In this document: one piece after another, positions 53,024-61,061 of the stretch | Position numbering within the stretch: the stretch's first letter is position 1 | How the letters are laid out: every line of letters begins with the position of its first letter | NCBI RefSeq assembly: GCF_003626695.1 | Contig: NZ_RBAH01000001.1 | Coordinates: forward strand, 496,001-560,000 | DNA length: 64,000 nucleotides | Origin: Paenibacillus ginsengarvi | GTDB taxonomy: Bacteria > Bacillota > Bacilli > Paenibacillales > NBRC-103111 | Direction: 5' to 3' | Program-made: the position numbers and the translations under genes | The notes under the pieces: model-generated | Told to the model about the DNA's origin: nothing | Database searches by the model: none | What the model saw: the letters and a program-made list of their open reading frames with translations, nothing else

Positions 53024-53677
53024 TCAATCGATCCGTTCCAAGTTTCCGTTCGCATCCATTTTGAAACGAGCCTTCTGCTCTTCTTCCTCTTCCGCGAGAA
53101 ATGCGAGTTTCCGGGCGCGGTCCATAATTTGAATGAGCGCCTTGTAATCGTCGTTGACGACCCGGTAATCGGTTTGCACGTTGTTCATCTGCTTATCGAG
53201 ATTTTCTTTGTCCCGGCGCAGCTCGCCCAGTTCTTCGTCCTTCTCCCTAAGCTCCTTCTCCAGCGCTTTAATATGCCGGCTCATTTCCTGATAGGTTCCT
53301 TTCCACTGGCGCAAAAAGCGAATGACGGCATCGATTGAAATCGTTTCCTCGGTAACGCCGTCGTGTTTGCCGGACCCGGCCGTTTCACCGGATTCCATTA
53401 AAGCCACTGACGAAACGGATGAACCGGCGACCCCGTTTTTCCGGTATTGGCTTCTTTTTTGCCGCTGCACTTTCGCGATCGAAATGGCGGCTTCGTATTT
53501 TTTGCGAACGCAGCTGTTCCAGCGGAAGCCGCACGCCGCAGCCGTTCTTCCTATCTTTTCGCCTACCTCTTCGAATGCAGCAAGCTGCGTGCCGCCGTCG
53601 CGAATATGGCGAAGCGTCACCTCGGCCAAGATCAGATCGTCTTCATCGCTCCAAGCATCTTGTCTAACCGCAGTCAT
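53024..53677 (-). CDS. rsfA: RsfA family prespore-specific transcription factor
   Basis: RsfA modulates sigma-F-dependent transcription in the forespore. The 217-aa protein has an N-terminal Myb/SANT-like helix-turn-helix (about 5-60: DAWSDEDDLILAEVTLRHIRDGGTQLAAFEEVGEKIGRTAAACGFRWNSCVRKKY) and a C-terminal coiled coil (about 125-190, ending in the acidic Arg/Asp region). Several RsfA-like paralogues usually occur per genome, so orthology is not certain. The ATG has GGGAGG nine bases upstream. Confidence 0.85.
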   Translation of the reverse strand: MTAVRQDAWSDEDDLILAEVTLRHIRDGGTQLAAFEEVGEKIGRTAAACGFRWNSCVRKKYEAAISIAKVQRQKRSQYRKNGVAGSSVSSVALMESGETAGSGKHDGVTEETISIDAVIRFLRQWKGTYQEMSRHIKALEKELREKDEELGELRRDKENLDKQMNNVQTDYRVVNDDYKALIQIMDRARKLAFLAEEEEEQKARFKMDANGNLERID

Positions 53678-53878
53678 GTACCAAAACCTCCCAACAAACT
53701 GAAATCGCCACTACTTATCTCTATGCCCAAACTAGATTTCATAGAATCTATTTGATACTACTTGGTATTACCATTTTTTTGACCGCTCATACATGTTTTT
53801 CGATGCCGAAGGTTAAGCTACTATTGTCCCGCTACAGGCTCCGTCATAAAAAGTTTGATATTTCGTCACGAATGGTCG

Positions 53879-53908
53879 TTTACTTTTTAAAAAGGTAGCG
53901 GTTATAAT
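53879..53908 (+). promoter_or_regulatory. Promoter of the DUF2626 gene
   Basis: TTTACT at 53879-53884, an 18-bp spacer, perfect TATAAT at 53903-53908, about 55 bp before the start codon. Confidence 0.6.
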
Positions 53909-53962
53909 GGACATTAGGATTTTGTGCACACGAGAGTTTTAAGCAGAGAGGGGGAGTTATTC

Positions 53963-54193
53963 ATGGCACGCATGTTCAGAGTGCTCGGATTTTGGACGCT
54001 CGCGATCGGTCTGATGGCGCTGGCCGGCGACATGAAGGAGATGGCGCTGCTGTTCTTTTTCCAAACCACCGCTTTCGTCGTCCTGGGCTATATGAATTTG
54101 TCCGAACGTACGTATATTATGCTTTTCTGGGGATATATGGTTCTCTCCTTCCTTGGATTTACGTACTGGTCGTTCTTCCAGATGGAAGTTTAA
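53963..54193 (+). CDS. DUF2626 family membrane protein
   Basis: 76-aa protein with three hydrophobic segments, beginning MARMFRVLGFWTLAIGLMALAGDMKEMALLFFFQ and containing MNLSERTYIMLFWGYMVLSFLGFTYWS, closely resembling B. subtilis YqgY. Function unknown. The ATG at 53963, after GAGAGGGGGAG, is preferred to an upstream in-frame ATG. A single-gene unit with its own promoter and terminator. Confidence 0.82.
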   Translation: MARMFRVLGFWTLAIGLMALAGDMKEMALLFFFQTTAFVVLGYMNLSERTYIMLFWGYMVLSFLGFTYWSFFQMEV

Positions 54194-54223
54194 GTTCCGT
54201 ATGAAGACAGGAACTCATACGCA

Positions 54224-54280
54224 AAAAGGTGATCCAACCGGAGCCAGTCTTACATAACCGGTGGAATCACCTTTTTTGTT
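54224..54280. terminator. Bidirectional terminator of DUF2626 and MidA-type genes
   Basis: AAAAAGGTGATCCA...GGAATCACCTTTTTT long stem with inner CCGG pairs; T-runs follow on the plus strand and A-runs precede it, serving both convergent genes. Confidence 0.75.
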
Positions 54281-54291
54281 TTTTTGCGGGG

Positions 54292-55413
54292 TTATTTTAT
54301 TTGTACGAGCACTTTAAACAATTCGCTCATCGAATCGCCCAGCAGCAACTGGCGCACCGCCCGGTTCCGCCTTGCCTCGGGGCCGAACGGGTCCGTCCCG
54401 CTATGGGCGACGAGCAGCTCCAGCACGCCTTCATCCAGTAAAAACTGCTTCTGCGTCCGCAGCGAATCTGCCTGAAACCCCGCTTCCCGCCCTGCACGCA
54501 AGCACGCCGTAAAATTGACGTGGGACGTCATATCCTGCTCGCCAGGGCAGACGTATGGATCGTCCGAAGCCTGATGATTCCGGTAGCACAGGAACGTCCC
54601 TCTCATCCGGTGTGCGGCATACAGCTCTTCCGCAACGTCTCCGTAGTCGATCGTGACGAGCACTCCCCGTTCGATGGCGGCGCCCATACGCCCGATCCAG
54701 TCGGAAGCGGCCGGATTCGCCTCGATCCACTGCCCTTCGCGAATCGTTATACGTTCACGCTGGATATACGCGGCCGCCGCTCCATCCGGGTCAAGAGGCA
54801 GGAGCACCGTCCTGAAGCAACTGCCGGGCTCGTCCCAGCCGACGTACCATTCAAGCAGCTTGCCGTCCTTGCGTTCGATACGGTGCACCGGAAAGGCGTC
54901 AAGGAGTTCGTTCGAGAACACGAGGAGCGGGCTTCCATCCGCTTCGCTGAGCCAATCGTCCGGCCCGGCAAAACGAACGCACCGATGCTCCCCCAGCTCC
55001 TCAAGCTGCCGCATTCGATGATAGGGACTCCGTTCCACCATCATATAGTCCAGCCTATCGTACCAATCCGGCGCTCTCTTGCGGATCGTATCCAGCACAA
55101 GACGCGAAAGCCGGCCGGTTCCGCCGCCCCACTCCGCGATTTTCGGCGGACGATTGCCCTCGAACCGGGAAGCGAGACGGACCAGGTAAGCGCCGAGTAT
55201 TTCCCCCATAATCGTACCGATCGAAACGCTTGTATAAAAATCGCCGTCCTTGCCGACTTTCGCCTCGGAGCGGTTGTAGTACCCGTGCGGGTCGTGATAC
55301 AGGCAAAGCTCCATATAATCGCGAAACGGGATAGCCCGGTTCGGACTTCGTTCGATATCCGAACGGATCGCTTCCGTTATCGCCCCGGAGGCGTTATTCG
55401 GCATACGAGTCAT
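54292..55413 (-). CDS. MidA/NDUFAF7-type class I SAM-dependent methyltransferase
   Basis: The 373-aa protein has the MidA family N-terminus (IPFRDYMELCLYHDPHGYYNRSEAKVGKDGDFYTSVSIGTIMGEILG, about 30-75), the SAM-binding glycine loop IAEWGGGTGRLSRLVLD and the FSNELLDAFPVHRI motif. Mitochondrial homologues methylate an arginine of complex I; the bacterial targets are unknown. The ATG follows AAGGAG by seven bases. It stands alone. Confidence 0.87.
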   Translation of the reverse strand: MTRMPNNASGAITEAIRSDIERSPNRAIPFRDYMELCLYHDPHGYYNRSEAKVGKDGDFYTSVSIGTIMGEILGAYLVRLASRFEGNRPPKIAEWGGGTGRLSRLVLDTIRKRAPDWYDRLDYMMVERSPYHRMRQLEELGEHRCVRFAGPDDWLSEADGSPLLVFSNELLDAFPVHRIERKDGKLLEWYVGWDEPGSCFRTVLLPLDPDGAAAAYIQRERITIREGQWIEANPAASDWIGRMGAAIERGVLVTIDYGDVAEELYAAHRMRGTFLCYRNHQASDDPYVCPGEQDMTSHVNFTACLRAGREAGFQADSLRTQKQFLLDEGVLELLVAHSGTDPFGPEARRNRAVRQLLLGDSMSELFKVLVQIK

Positions 55414-55523
55414 TGGGATGCTCCTTTTTGATAAGGTTTCCAGCTAATCTCCAAAGATGATTTTAGCATATTTCGTCCCTTCCGCCGATACATTTAGTAC
55501 GGATGGGACAGGGGGGAAGGCCG

Positions 55524-56603
55524 ATGCGGAAACGGCTGCTTTACCTGATCATGATCGGGCTCGGCTGTTTGCTGCTGCCTCTCGGGGCACTGACGGCTAC
55601 GGCCCAGCCCGAACCCGAACCGAAGACGAAACTGCTGGAGAAAAGCCTTACGATGTACGAGCTCGACCGCGAAATCGCGCGTCTGTCGGGTGAAGAGAAG
55701 CTGCTGGACAAGCGAATCGAGGAGACGTCCGGCAAAGTCAAACAGTCGGCCAAGCTCGTTGAGGAACAACAGCAAAAAACCGAAAAAGTAATCCGGTCTT
55801 ATTATACGGGAGAGCGGCGGTCGCTGCTGCTTGCCCTCGTCGGCGTCCGTTCGCTCCAGGATGCGCTGTATGTGTGGGAGCAATTGCAGACGCTTTTGGA
55901 TAACGATCGCCAAACGATCGACGATTACAAACAACGCTACCAAACCTACAAAACGGAGCAAGCAAAGCTGGAGACCGACCGCCGGCTGCTGGCCGATACG
56001 AAGGCTGCTTTTGTAGCCGAAAAAGAAAAAAGGCTCCAAGCCCAGGAAGAAGTCGACCGGCTGCTGGCCGCAAGCAAAAACCGTGAGCAGTTGGAGCAAG
56101 AAATGAACGCGCTCCGGACTTCGTGGGAGGAACGCGGCCTTCCGCTGTTCGAGCAATATTTCGCCTCGTTATCGGAGGCGATGCAGCATTTGCCGGAACT
56201 GCTCGGCCAGAACAGCGGCATGATCTCGATTAAAGGGCTGGCGCCGAAAGTAACGATCGGAGACGAACAGCTGAACCGCTTCTTGCAGCAAAAAAGCAAA
56301 ACGCTCGAAGGATTTTCGTTCTCGTTCCAAGATAACGCGATAATGGCGGGCGGCAAGTCCGGCAATGTCGCCATTTCGATCAAAGGCCGCTATATCATCG
56401 AAAACAAGCCGAATAACGCCGTCCGTTTTACAATCGACAGCTTGACCTTTAACGGCTACGCGATGCCGGAAAGCACCGCCAAGTCGCTCGAGAAGCGGTA
56501 CGATCTCTCCTTTTATCCGACCAAGCTCGCCCCGTTCATTCAGGCTACCGAAGTAAAAATCGCGACAGGCACGATGACAATCGCTCTCAAAATCGGGCTG
56601 TAA
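55524..56603 (+). CDS. Secreted coiled-coil protein of unknown function
   Basis: The 359-aa product has a signal peptide (MRKRLLYLIMIGLGCLLLPLGALTATAQ, about 1-28) and long coiled coils (about 38-95 and 115-225, rich in Glu, Lys, Gln). A C-terminal beta-rich domain (about 240-355: LAPKVTIGDEQLNRFLQQKS...GNVAISIKGRYIIENKPNNAVRFTIDSLTFNGYAMPES) follows. The coiled coil recalls the N-terminal parts of CwlO/PcsB-type wall proteins, but no hydrolase domain is present. The ATG with GGGGGGAAGG upstream is preferred to one 7 codons earlier. Convergent with the solute-binding protein gene. Confidence 0.7.
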   Translation: MRKRLLYLIMIGLGCLLLPLGALTATAQPEPEPKTKLLEKSLTMYELDREIARLSGEEKLLDKRIEETSGKVKQSAKLVEEQQQKTEKVIRSYYTGERRSLLLALVGVRSLQDALYVWEQLQTLLDNDRQTIDDYKQRYQTYKTEQAKLETDRRLLADTKAAFVAEKEKRLQAQEEVDRLLAASKNREQLEQEMNALRTSWEERGLPLFEQYFASLSEAMQHLPELLGQNSGMISIKGLAPKVTIGDEQLNRFLQQKSKTLEGFSFSFQDNAIMAGGKSGNVAISIKGRYIIENKPNNAVRFTIDSLTFNGYAMPESTAKSLEKRYDLSFYPTKLAPFIQATEVKIATGTMTIALKIGL

Positions 56604-56626
56604 GCCGGGCGTCGCGAAAAAACGCC

Positions 56627-57952
56627 CTATTTGGCTGCCGCCGTTCGAATCGCATTCCATTCCGTCGTCGTCCTGTCCATGAACGTTTTAAAGGAGACTT
56701 CGCCCCTCCAAAGCGACTCGAGCAACGTCTGCAGCACCGTCATTTGCTTCGCCCGCTGCGGTGCGGCAGGAAGCGCATCGTCCATGTCGATATAGCCGGC
56801 AACCGTTTTAAACGCCGCGTCGTTTTTGATCGCGGGATACATGCTTGCTTGAGCAGGCAGTCCTCCACCCGCGTTCCAAAACTTGAGCAGCGCTCCGGTC
56901 GAGGCAAGATCGCGAATCAGCTCGAACGCCTCCTTGCCGGATTCCGATTTGGCGGAAATGGCGAAGCTGTTGCCCGTCAGCCAGGGCCCTTTCCAGATCG
57001 CTTCATCCTTTGGCAGCGGCATTTTGTCCATCACGACCGCCGCGGAATCGTTCATCTTCCAATCGGAAAATTTCGTAATGTATCCGACCAGCTTCCCTTG
57101 GTTTAACTGCTCCCACGGCTTCCAGGTCGCGCCTTCCTGCGGGAACGAACGGCTCAGCGTTTTGCCATCGTCCTTCCCGCTATCGGACAGCGGGAACAGA
57201 AACGATTCCAGCGATTTCAGCACGGCCGGGTCGGACAACTCCGCAGGAGAAGTCTTGGATATCGTTTTGGCGCCGCCTAACATGCGGACAAGGCTCAAAA
57301 AGGAACGGCCGTCCGGCGCGTCGAAATAAACGCCGTATTTGCCTTCGTCGGGTCTGTGCGTTTGCTTATGTAGCGCGATCAGCTCTTCCGTCGTGGCCGG
57401 CGGCTTCTCGCCGAGCTCGTTCAACCGTTTCGCATTGTAGACGACCACATACGCGTCCAAATTTTTCGGGACGCCCCATAAATACCCGTTCCACTTCACC
57501 TGCGCAAGAGCCTGCTCCATCTGCTCCGCTTGCAGACCGGTTGTCAGCATCGAATCGACGGGCAGCAAATATCCGAGCGCGGCAAATTCGCTCAGCCAAT
57601 TATTGTCAAGCAGCATCACATCCGGCGCCTCGCCGAGCTGTGCCGCCTTTTTCAATTTCGCGTATACGGTTTCATCCGGCATATTTTCGAGAACGACCTC
57701 GATACCAGGATGTGCCGTTTGATACTGCTCCTTGAGCTGCTGCAGCAGCGCGAATTCCTTGGACTGCATCGATACGGCCATTCTTAACCGCTTCTGGATC
57801 GCTCCCGCCTCGGGAATCGGTTCGTCCGCCAGGCTTCCTTCTCCGGCGTTCGGCTTCGAATGGCGTCCCGTTCCGCTGAACAAGCCCGAGATTAAGATAA
57901 TAGCGAAACAAACGGCAGCGGCAAGCAGCAGCCAATATTTATGGCGGAACAA
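56627..57952 (-). CDS. Orphan extracellular solute-binding protein (family 1)
   Basis: The 441-aa product resembles carbohydrate-binding proteins of ABC importers: LLQQLKEQYQTAHPGIEVVLENMPDETVYAKLKKAAQLGEAPDVMLLDNNWLSEFA and LWGVPKNLDAYVVVYNAKRLNELGEKPPATTEEL. It starts with a hydrophobic segment (YWLLLAAAVCFAIILISGLF) but lacks a lipobox Cys after it, so it is membrane-anchored or secreted rather than a lipoprotein. No permease or ATPase gene is near. Start TTG, seven bases after GGAGG. Confidence 0.8.
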   Translation of the reverse strand: MFRHKYWLLLAAAVCFAIILISGLFSGTGRHSKPNAGEGSLADEPIPEAGAIQKRLRMAVSMQSKEFALLQQLKEQYQTAHPGIEVVLENMPDETVYAKLKKAAQLGEAPDVMLLDNNWLSEFAALGYLLPVDSMLTTGLQAEQMEQALAQVKWNGYLWGVPKNLDAYVVVYNAKRLNELGEKPPATTEELIALHKQTHRPDEGKYGVYFDAPDGRSFLSLVRMLGGAKTISKTSPAELSDPAVLKSLESFLFPLSDSGKDDGKTLSRSFPQEGATWKPWEQLNQGKLVGYITKFSDWKMNDSAAVVMDKMPLPKDEAIWKGPWLTGNSFAISAKSESGKEAFELIRDLASTGALLKFWNAGGGLPAQASMYPAIKNDAAFKTVAGYIDMDDALPAAPQRAKQMTVLQTLLESLWRGEVSFKTFMDRTTTEWNAIRTAAAK

Positions 57953-58086
57953 AGCTTCTCCTCCTTCAAATCGGCAGTGGCGAAAACGTTGCTAGTGCAA
58001 AAGACTTATTTTTAATAATACTACATCAAAAAAGCGCTTTCGTGAACAGCTTCTTGTTAAAATATTGCGTAAAGGAGGGGATGGGG

Positions 58087-58581
58087 ATGTTGAAATACGG
58101 CGTGGAAGCGCTTCTGCCAAAGGATATAGCGGCAGACGATGATACCGGGTACGAGGAAGCGCTCGCAGCGGCGATTACACCGATCGACCGCGATAGAGAG
58201 CTGCTTATTGTGAACACGGCGGAGGAACGCGATACGGCGATTGCGGTTTTGGAGCGGCACGGAGTCGAATACGAGGCGTTCGAGCTGCTGAGGCTGCCGG
58301 GCCAAGCGGAGGCGACGCAGCTATTTCCCGATTACGGCTTTATCGCCGCATCGGGAGCCGCTTATGCATACGGGTACTTGTGCGCGGTATTCAAGCTGGA
58401 GTCGGCGGGAGCGGACGCCGGGCCCGGACAGGCGGAGGCGCAGATGAGTGAGCATGTCATTGCGAGATTCGGCGCGAACGGGCAGCGGTTGTTCTTGACC
58501 GACCGTTCGCTTAACGACTTGATCCGGGGCATTGCCAAGGCGTACCGCTGCACTGTGGAATTCGTCTACGGAGACGCTTAA
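58087..58581 (+). CDS. Hypothetical protein
   Basis: 164-aa soluble acidic protein, no family recognised. Visible: ELLIVNTAEERDTAIAVLERHGVEYEAFELLRL, then an Ala/Gly-rich stretch (FIAASGAAYAYGYLCAVFKLE) and a C-terminal SLNDLIRGIAKAYRCTVEFVYGD. The start at 58087 has GGAGG eight bases upstream; ATGs two and fifteen codons earlier are less well placed. It converges with the AraC gene, overlapping by 4 bp. Confidence 0.6.
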   Translation: MLKYGVEALLPKDIAADDDTGYEEALAAAITPIDRDRELLIVNTAEERDTAIAVLERHGVEYEAFELLRLPGQAEATQLFPDYGFIAASGAAYAYGYLCAVFKLESAGADAGPGQAEAQMSEHVIARFGANGQRLFLTDRSLNDLIRGIAKAYRCTVEFVYGDA

Positions 58582-59441
58582 TCGTTGCAATCATAGATCG
58601 TCCTGCCATAAGCGTCCTGCCGGTATTCGGTCGGCGAGCGTCCGAACCATTTCTTGAACTGCTTGGAGAAATAAAGTGGATCGGAGAAGCCGACCGAAGC
58701 GGCCACCTGTTCCACCGTGAGCGGCTCGCGAAGCAGCAGCTTGGCCCGCTCCATACGGATTTTCAGCAAAAAGTGAACCGGGGTCATGCCGGTGTACATC
58801 TTGAACATTTTCGATAAATGCGTCCGGTTGTAACCGAGCGAGCGGGATATTTCCTCGATGGAGAGCGGCTGCGAATATTGCACGGTCAGCCAGCGGATCG
58901 TCCGCTCTACCTGCTGCTCGATCGGACTTTGCTTGCCGTGCGTACCTTCCGATTGGGCCCCTCGGTTTCGTCCGTATTCGGCCAGCAGCATTCGCAGCAG
59001 GCCCCCGCTTCGCAGATCGCAGCCTTCCCCGCCTTCGGCAAGCATACACTCCATGTGATGATACAGCACAGCCGCCTTGCGGTGCTTGAGCGGCCTCGCT
59101 ACCGCCCGGTGACGGGTAATGTCCATTTTGCTTAAAAGCTCTTCGGCCCGGTCCCCGCGAAAGCCGACCCACCGATACGACCACGGCTCGTCCTTGTCCG
59201 CCGTATAGCGGAACAGATCACCCGGGAAAATGAAAAAGCTGTCCCCTGCTCCCAGCTCGTACGTACGCCCCATAAATTGAAATTCGCCTTTTCCCGTCAT
59301 AACGTGATGCACCAAATAATAGTCATGCACCTGCGGCCCGACGTTGTGACCGGAAAGCGTCTGTTCCCGGCCGCTGAACAGAGCGACCAATTCCCCACTG
59401 CCGGGCTCGGGATTAACTGCTAACGAGGAACGTTTCTCCAT
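58578..59441 (-). CDS. AraC family transcriptional regulator
   Basis: The 287-aa protein has an N-terminal cupin-like ligand domain (about 30-120: YYLVHHVMTGKGEFQFMGRTYELGAGDSFFIFPGDLFRYTADKDEPWSYRWVGFRG) and a C-terminal AraC double helix-turn-helix (about 185-280: WLTVQYSQPLSIEEISRSLGYNRTHLSKMFKMYTGMTPVHFLLKIRMERAKLLL). It is divergent from melA, so it most likely controls alpha-galactoside use. An inverted repeat pair lies in the shared intergenic region. Confidence 0.9.
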   Translation of the reverse strand: MEKRSSLAVNPEPGSGELVALFSGREQTLSGHNVGPQVHDYYLVHHVMTGKGEFQFMGRTYELGAGDSFFIFPGDLFRYTADKDEPWSYRWVGFRGDRAEELLSKMDITRHRAVARPLKHRKAAVLYHHMECMLAEGGEGCDLRSGGLLRMLLAEYGRNRGAQSEGTHGKQSPIEQQVERTIRWLTVQYSQPLSIEEISRSLGYNRTHLSKMFKMYTGMTPVHFLLKIRMERAKLLLREPLTVEQVAASVGFSDPLYFSKQFKKWFGRSPTEYRQDAYGRTIYDCND

Positions 59442-59443
59442 AT

Positions 59444-59543
59444 GCGAATACGCCCTTTCTCCTTGACTATATTACGGCTTCTGTCTCTTCTTTATTGAAT
59501 ACGATGCGCCCGGACAAATCAATAGTGACCTTTGCGTATTCGC
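59444..59543. promoter_or_regulatory. Inverted GCGAATACGC / GCGTATTCGC pair between araC-type gene and melA
   Basis: GCGAATACGC (59444-59453) and its exact inverse GCGTATTCGC (59534-59543) lie 90 bp apart; the 15-mers GCGTATTCGC-NN-ATG agree at 13 of 15 positions in opposite orientation. The first overlaps the leader of the regulator gene itself. They are candidate binding sites of the AraC-type regulator. Confidence 0.45.
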
Positions 59544-59592
59544 CGATGAAGCCGCAATGTTCCATACCCAACTCGCATTTCTCCATATTCAT

Positions 59593-59623
59593 TTTACGGC
59601 CTGCCCGTTATGATCGTTATAGA
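59593..59623 (+). promoter_or_regulatory. Candidate melA promoter
   Basis: TTTACG at 59593-59598 and TTATAG/TATAGA at 59617-59623 (18-19 bp spacing), about 65 bp before the melA start and downstream of the inverted repeat pair. Confidence 0.35.
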
Positions 59624-59684
59624 AAGTTTAAGTTCATCGAATGGCTTCGATCAGAAGAACCCGTTTGGGAGGAGAGCTAATCCA

Positions 59685-60983
59685 ATGTCCAAAATTACAT
59701 TTATCGGTGCCGGCAGCACCGTCTTCGCCAAAAACGTACTGGGCGACGTTATGATGACCCCGGCTCTGCAAGATTTCGAGATTGCGCTTCACGACATCGA
59801 TCCGGTTCGGCTCAAAGATTCCGAAAACATGCTGAACAACCTGAAGGCGACCGCCGGCAGCACTTGCCGCATCGTCGCTTATGCCGACCGCAAGGAAGCG
59901 CTTCGCGGCGCCAAATATGTCGTCAACGCCATTCAGGTAGGCGGCTACGATCCGTGTACGATTACGGACTTCGAAATTCCGAAAAAATTCGGTCTGCGTC
60001 AGACGATCGCCGATACGCTCGGCATTGGCGGCATTTTCCGCAACCTGCGCACGATTCCGGTTATGCTCGACTTCGCCAAGGACATCCAGGAAGTTTGCCC
60101 GGACGCTTGGTTCTTCAACTATACGAACCCGATGGCCGTTCTCACCAACGTGATGAATACGGACGGCGGCGTGAAAACCGTCGGCCTGTGTCACAGCGTA
60201 CAGGCTTGCGTTCCGCATCTGTTCAGGCCGCTCGGCATCGATCCTGAAGGCGTTCAATGGAAAATCGCCGGGATCAACCATATGGCTTGGCTGCTGGAAG
60301 TAACGAAGGACGGCGTGGACCTGTATCCGGAAATCAAACGCCGTGCGGCGGAAAGACAAAAAGAAAAGCACAACGATATGGTCCGTTACGAGCTCATGTT
60401 CCGTTTCGGCTACTACGTAACCGAGTCGTCGGAGCATAATGCCGAGTATCATCCGTACTTCATCAAACGCAATTATCCGGAGCTGATCGAGCGTTACAAC
60501 ATTCCGCTCGACGAATATCCGCGCCGCTGCATTCGCCAGATCGAACGCTGGAAGACGATGCGCGAAGAGCTTGTGAACAACACAAACTTGACGCACAACC
60601 GTTCCCACGAATACGCATCTTACATGATGGAAGCGATGGAAACGAACAACCCGTTCCGCATCGGCGGCAACGTCATGAACACAGGGCTCATTACGAACTT
60701 GCCGAAGGAAGCTTGCGTCGAGGTCACCTGCCTCGTCGACCGCAACGGCATCACACCGACGTATGTGGGCGATTTGCCGCCGCAGCTCGCCGCACTGAAC
60801 CGAACGAACATCAATACGCAACTGCTGACGATCGAAGCGGCCCGCACGCGCAAAAAGGAACATATTTATCACGCCGCGCTGTTGGACCCGCATACGTCGG
60901 CCGAGCTTTCGATCGACGACACCGTCGCGCTTTGCGACGCTTTGATCGAAGCTCATGGCGACTGGCTGCCGAAGTTTAACTAA
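59685..60983 (+). CDS. melA: Alpha-galactosidase/6-phospho-glucosidase family GH4, MelA-like
   Basis: GH4 enzymes cleave glycosides by an NAD- and Mn-dependent redox mechanism. The 432-aa protein has the N-terminal FIGAGSTVFAKNVLGDVMM (about 5-24), NAIQVGGYDPC, NYTNPMAVLTN, the metal-binding LCHSVQ (Cys about 174, His next) and GINHMAWLLEV (His about 200). The Asp in the LHDID segment is typical of MelA. The lack of a phosphosugar-binding signature is judged only by overall similarity, so melibiose-type alpha-galactosides are likely but not proven. ATG with GGGAGGAG upstream; ends in a strong terminator. Confidence 0.9.
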   Translation: MSKITFIGAGSTVFAKNVLGDVMMTPALQDFEIALHDIDPVRLKDSENMLNNLKATAGSTCRIVAYADRKEALRGAKYVVNAIQVGGYDPCTITDFEIPKKFGLRQTIADTLGIGGIFRNLRTIPVMLDFAKDIQEVCPDAWFFNYTNPMAVLTNVMNTDGGVKTVGLCHSVQACVPHLFRPLGIDPEGVQWKIAGINHMAWLLEVTKDGVDLYPEIKRRAAERQKEKHNDMVRYELMFRFGYYVTESSEHNAEYHPYFIKRNYPELIERYNIPLDEYPRRCIRQIERWKTMREELVNNTNLTHNRSHEYASYMMEAMETNNPFRIGGNVMNTGLITNLPKEACVEVTCLVDRNGITPTYVGDLPPQLAALNRTNINTQLLTIEAARTRKKEHIYHAALLDPHTSAELSIDDTVALCDALIEAHGDWLPKFN

Positions 60984-60997
60984 AGAAGCCCGTACAA

Positions 60998-61052
60998 ATA
61001 GAAGCTGCCTCTCGGATCGCCTGTGATTCGAGAGGCAGCTTCTTTCTTTTTT
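60998..61052. terminator. Terminator shared by melA and the SLH gene
   Basis: AGAAGCTGCCTCTCG / CGAGAGGCAGCTTCT 15-bp perfect stem followed on the plus strand by TTCTTTTTTG. Adjacent A-rich flank on the other side allows use by the convergent SLH gene. Confidence 0.88.
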
Positions 61053-61061
61053 GATAGTCGG

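Noticed and set aside
59634..60956. 440-codon open frame antisense to melA
   Set aside because: Opposite a complete GH4 gene with conserved motifs; no ribosome site or family.
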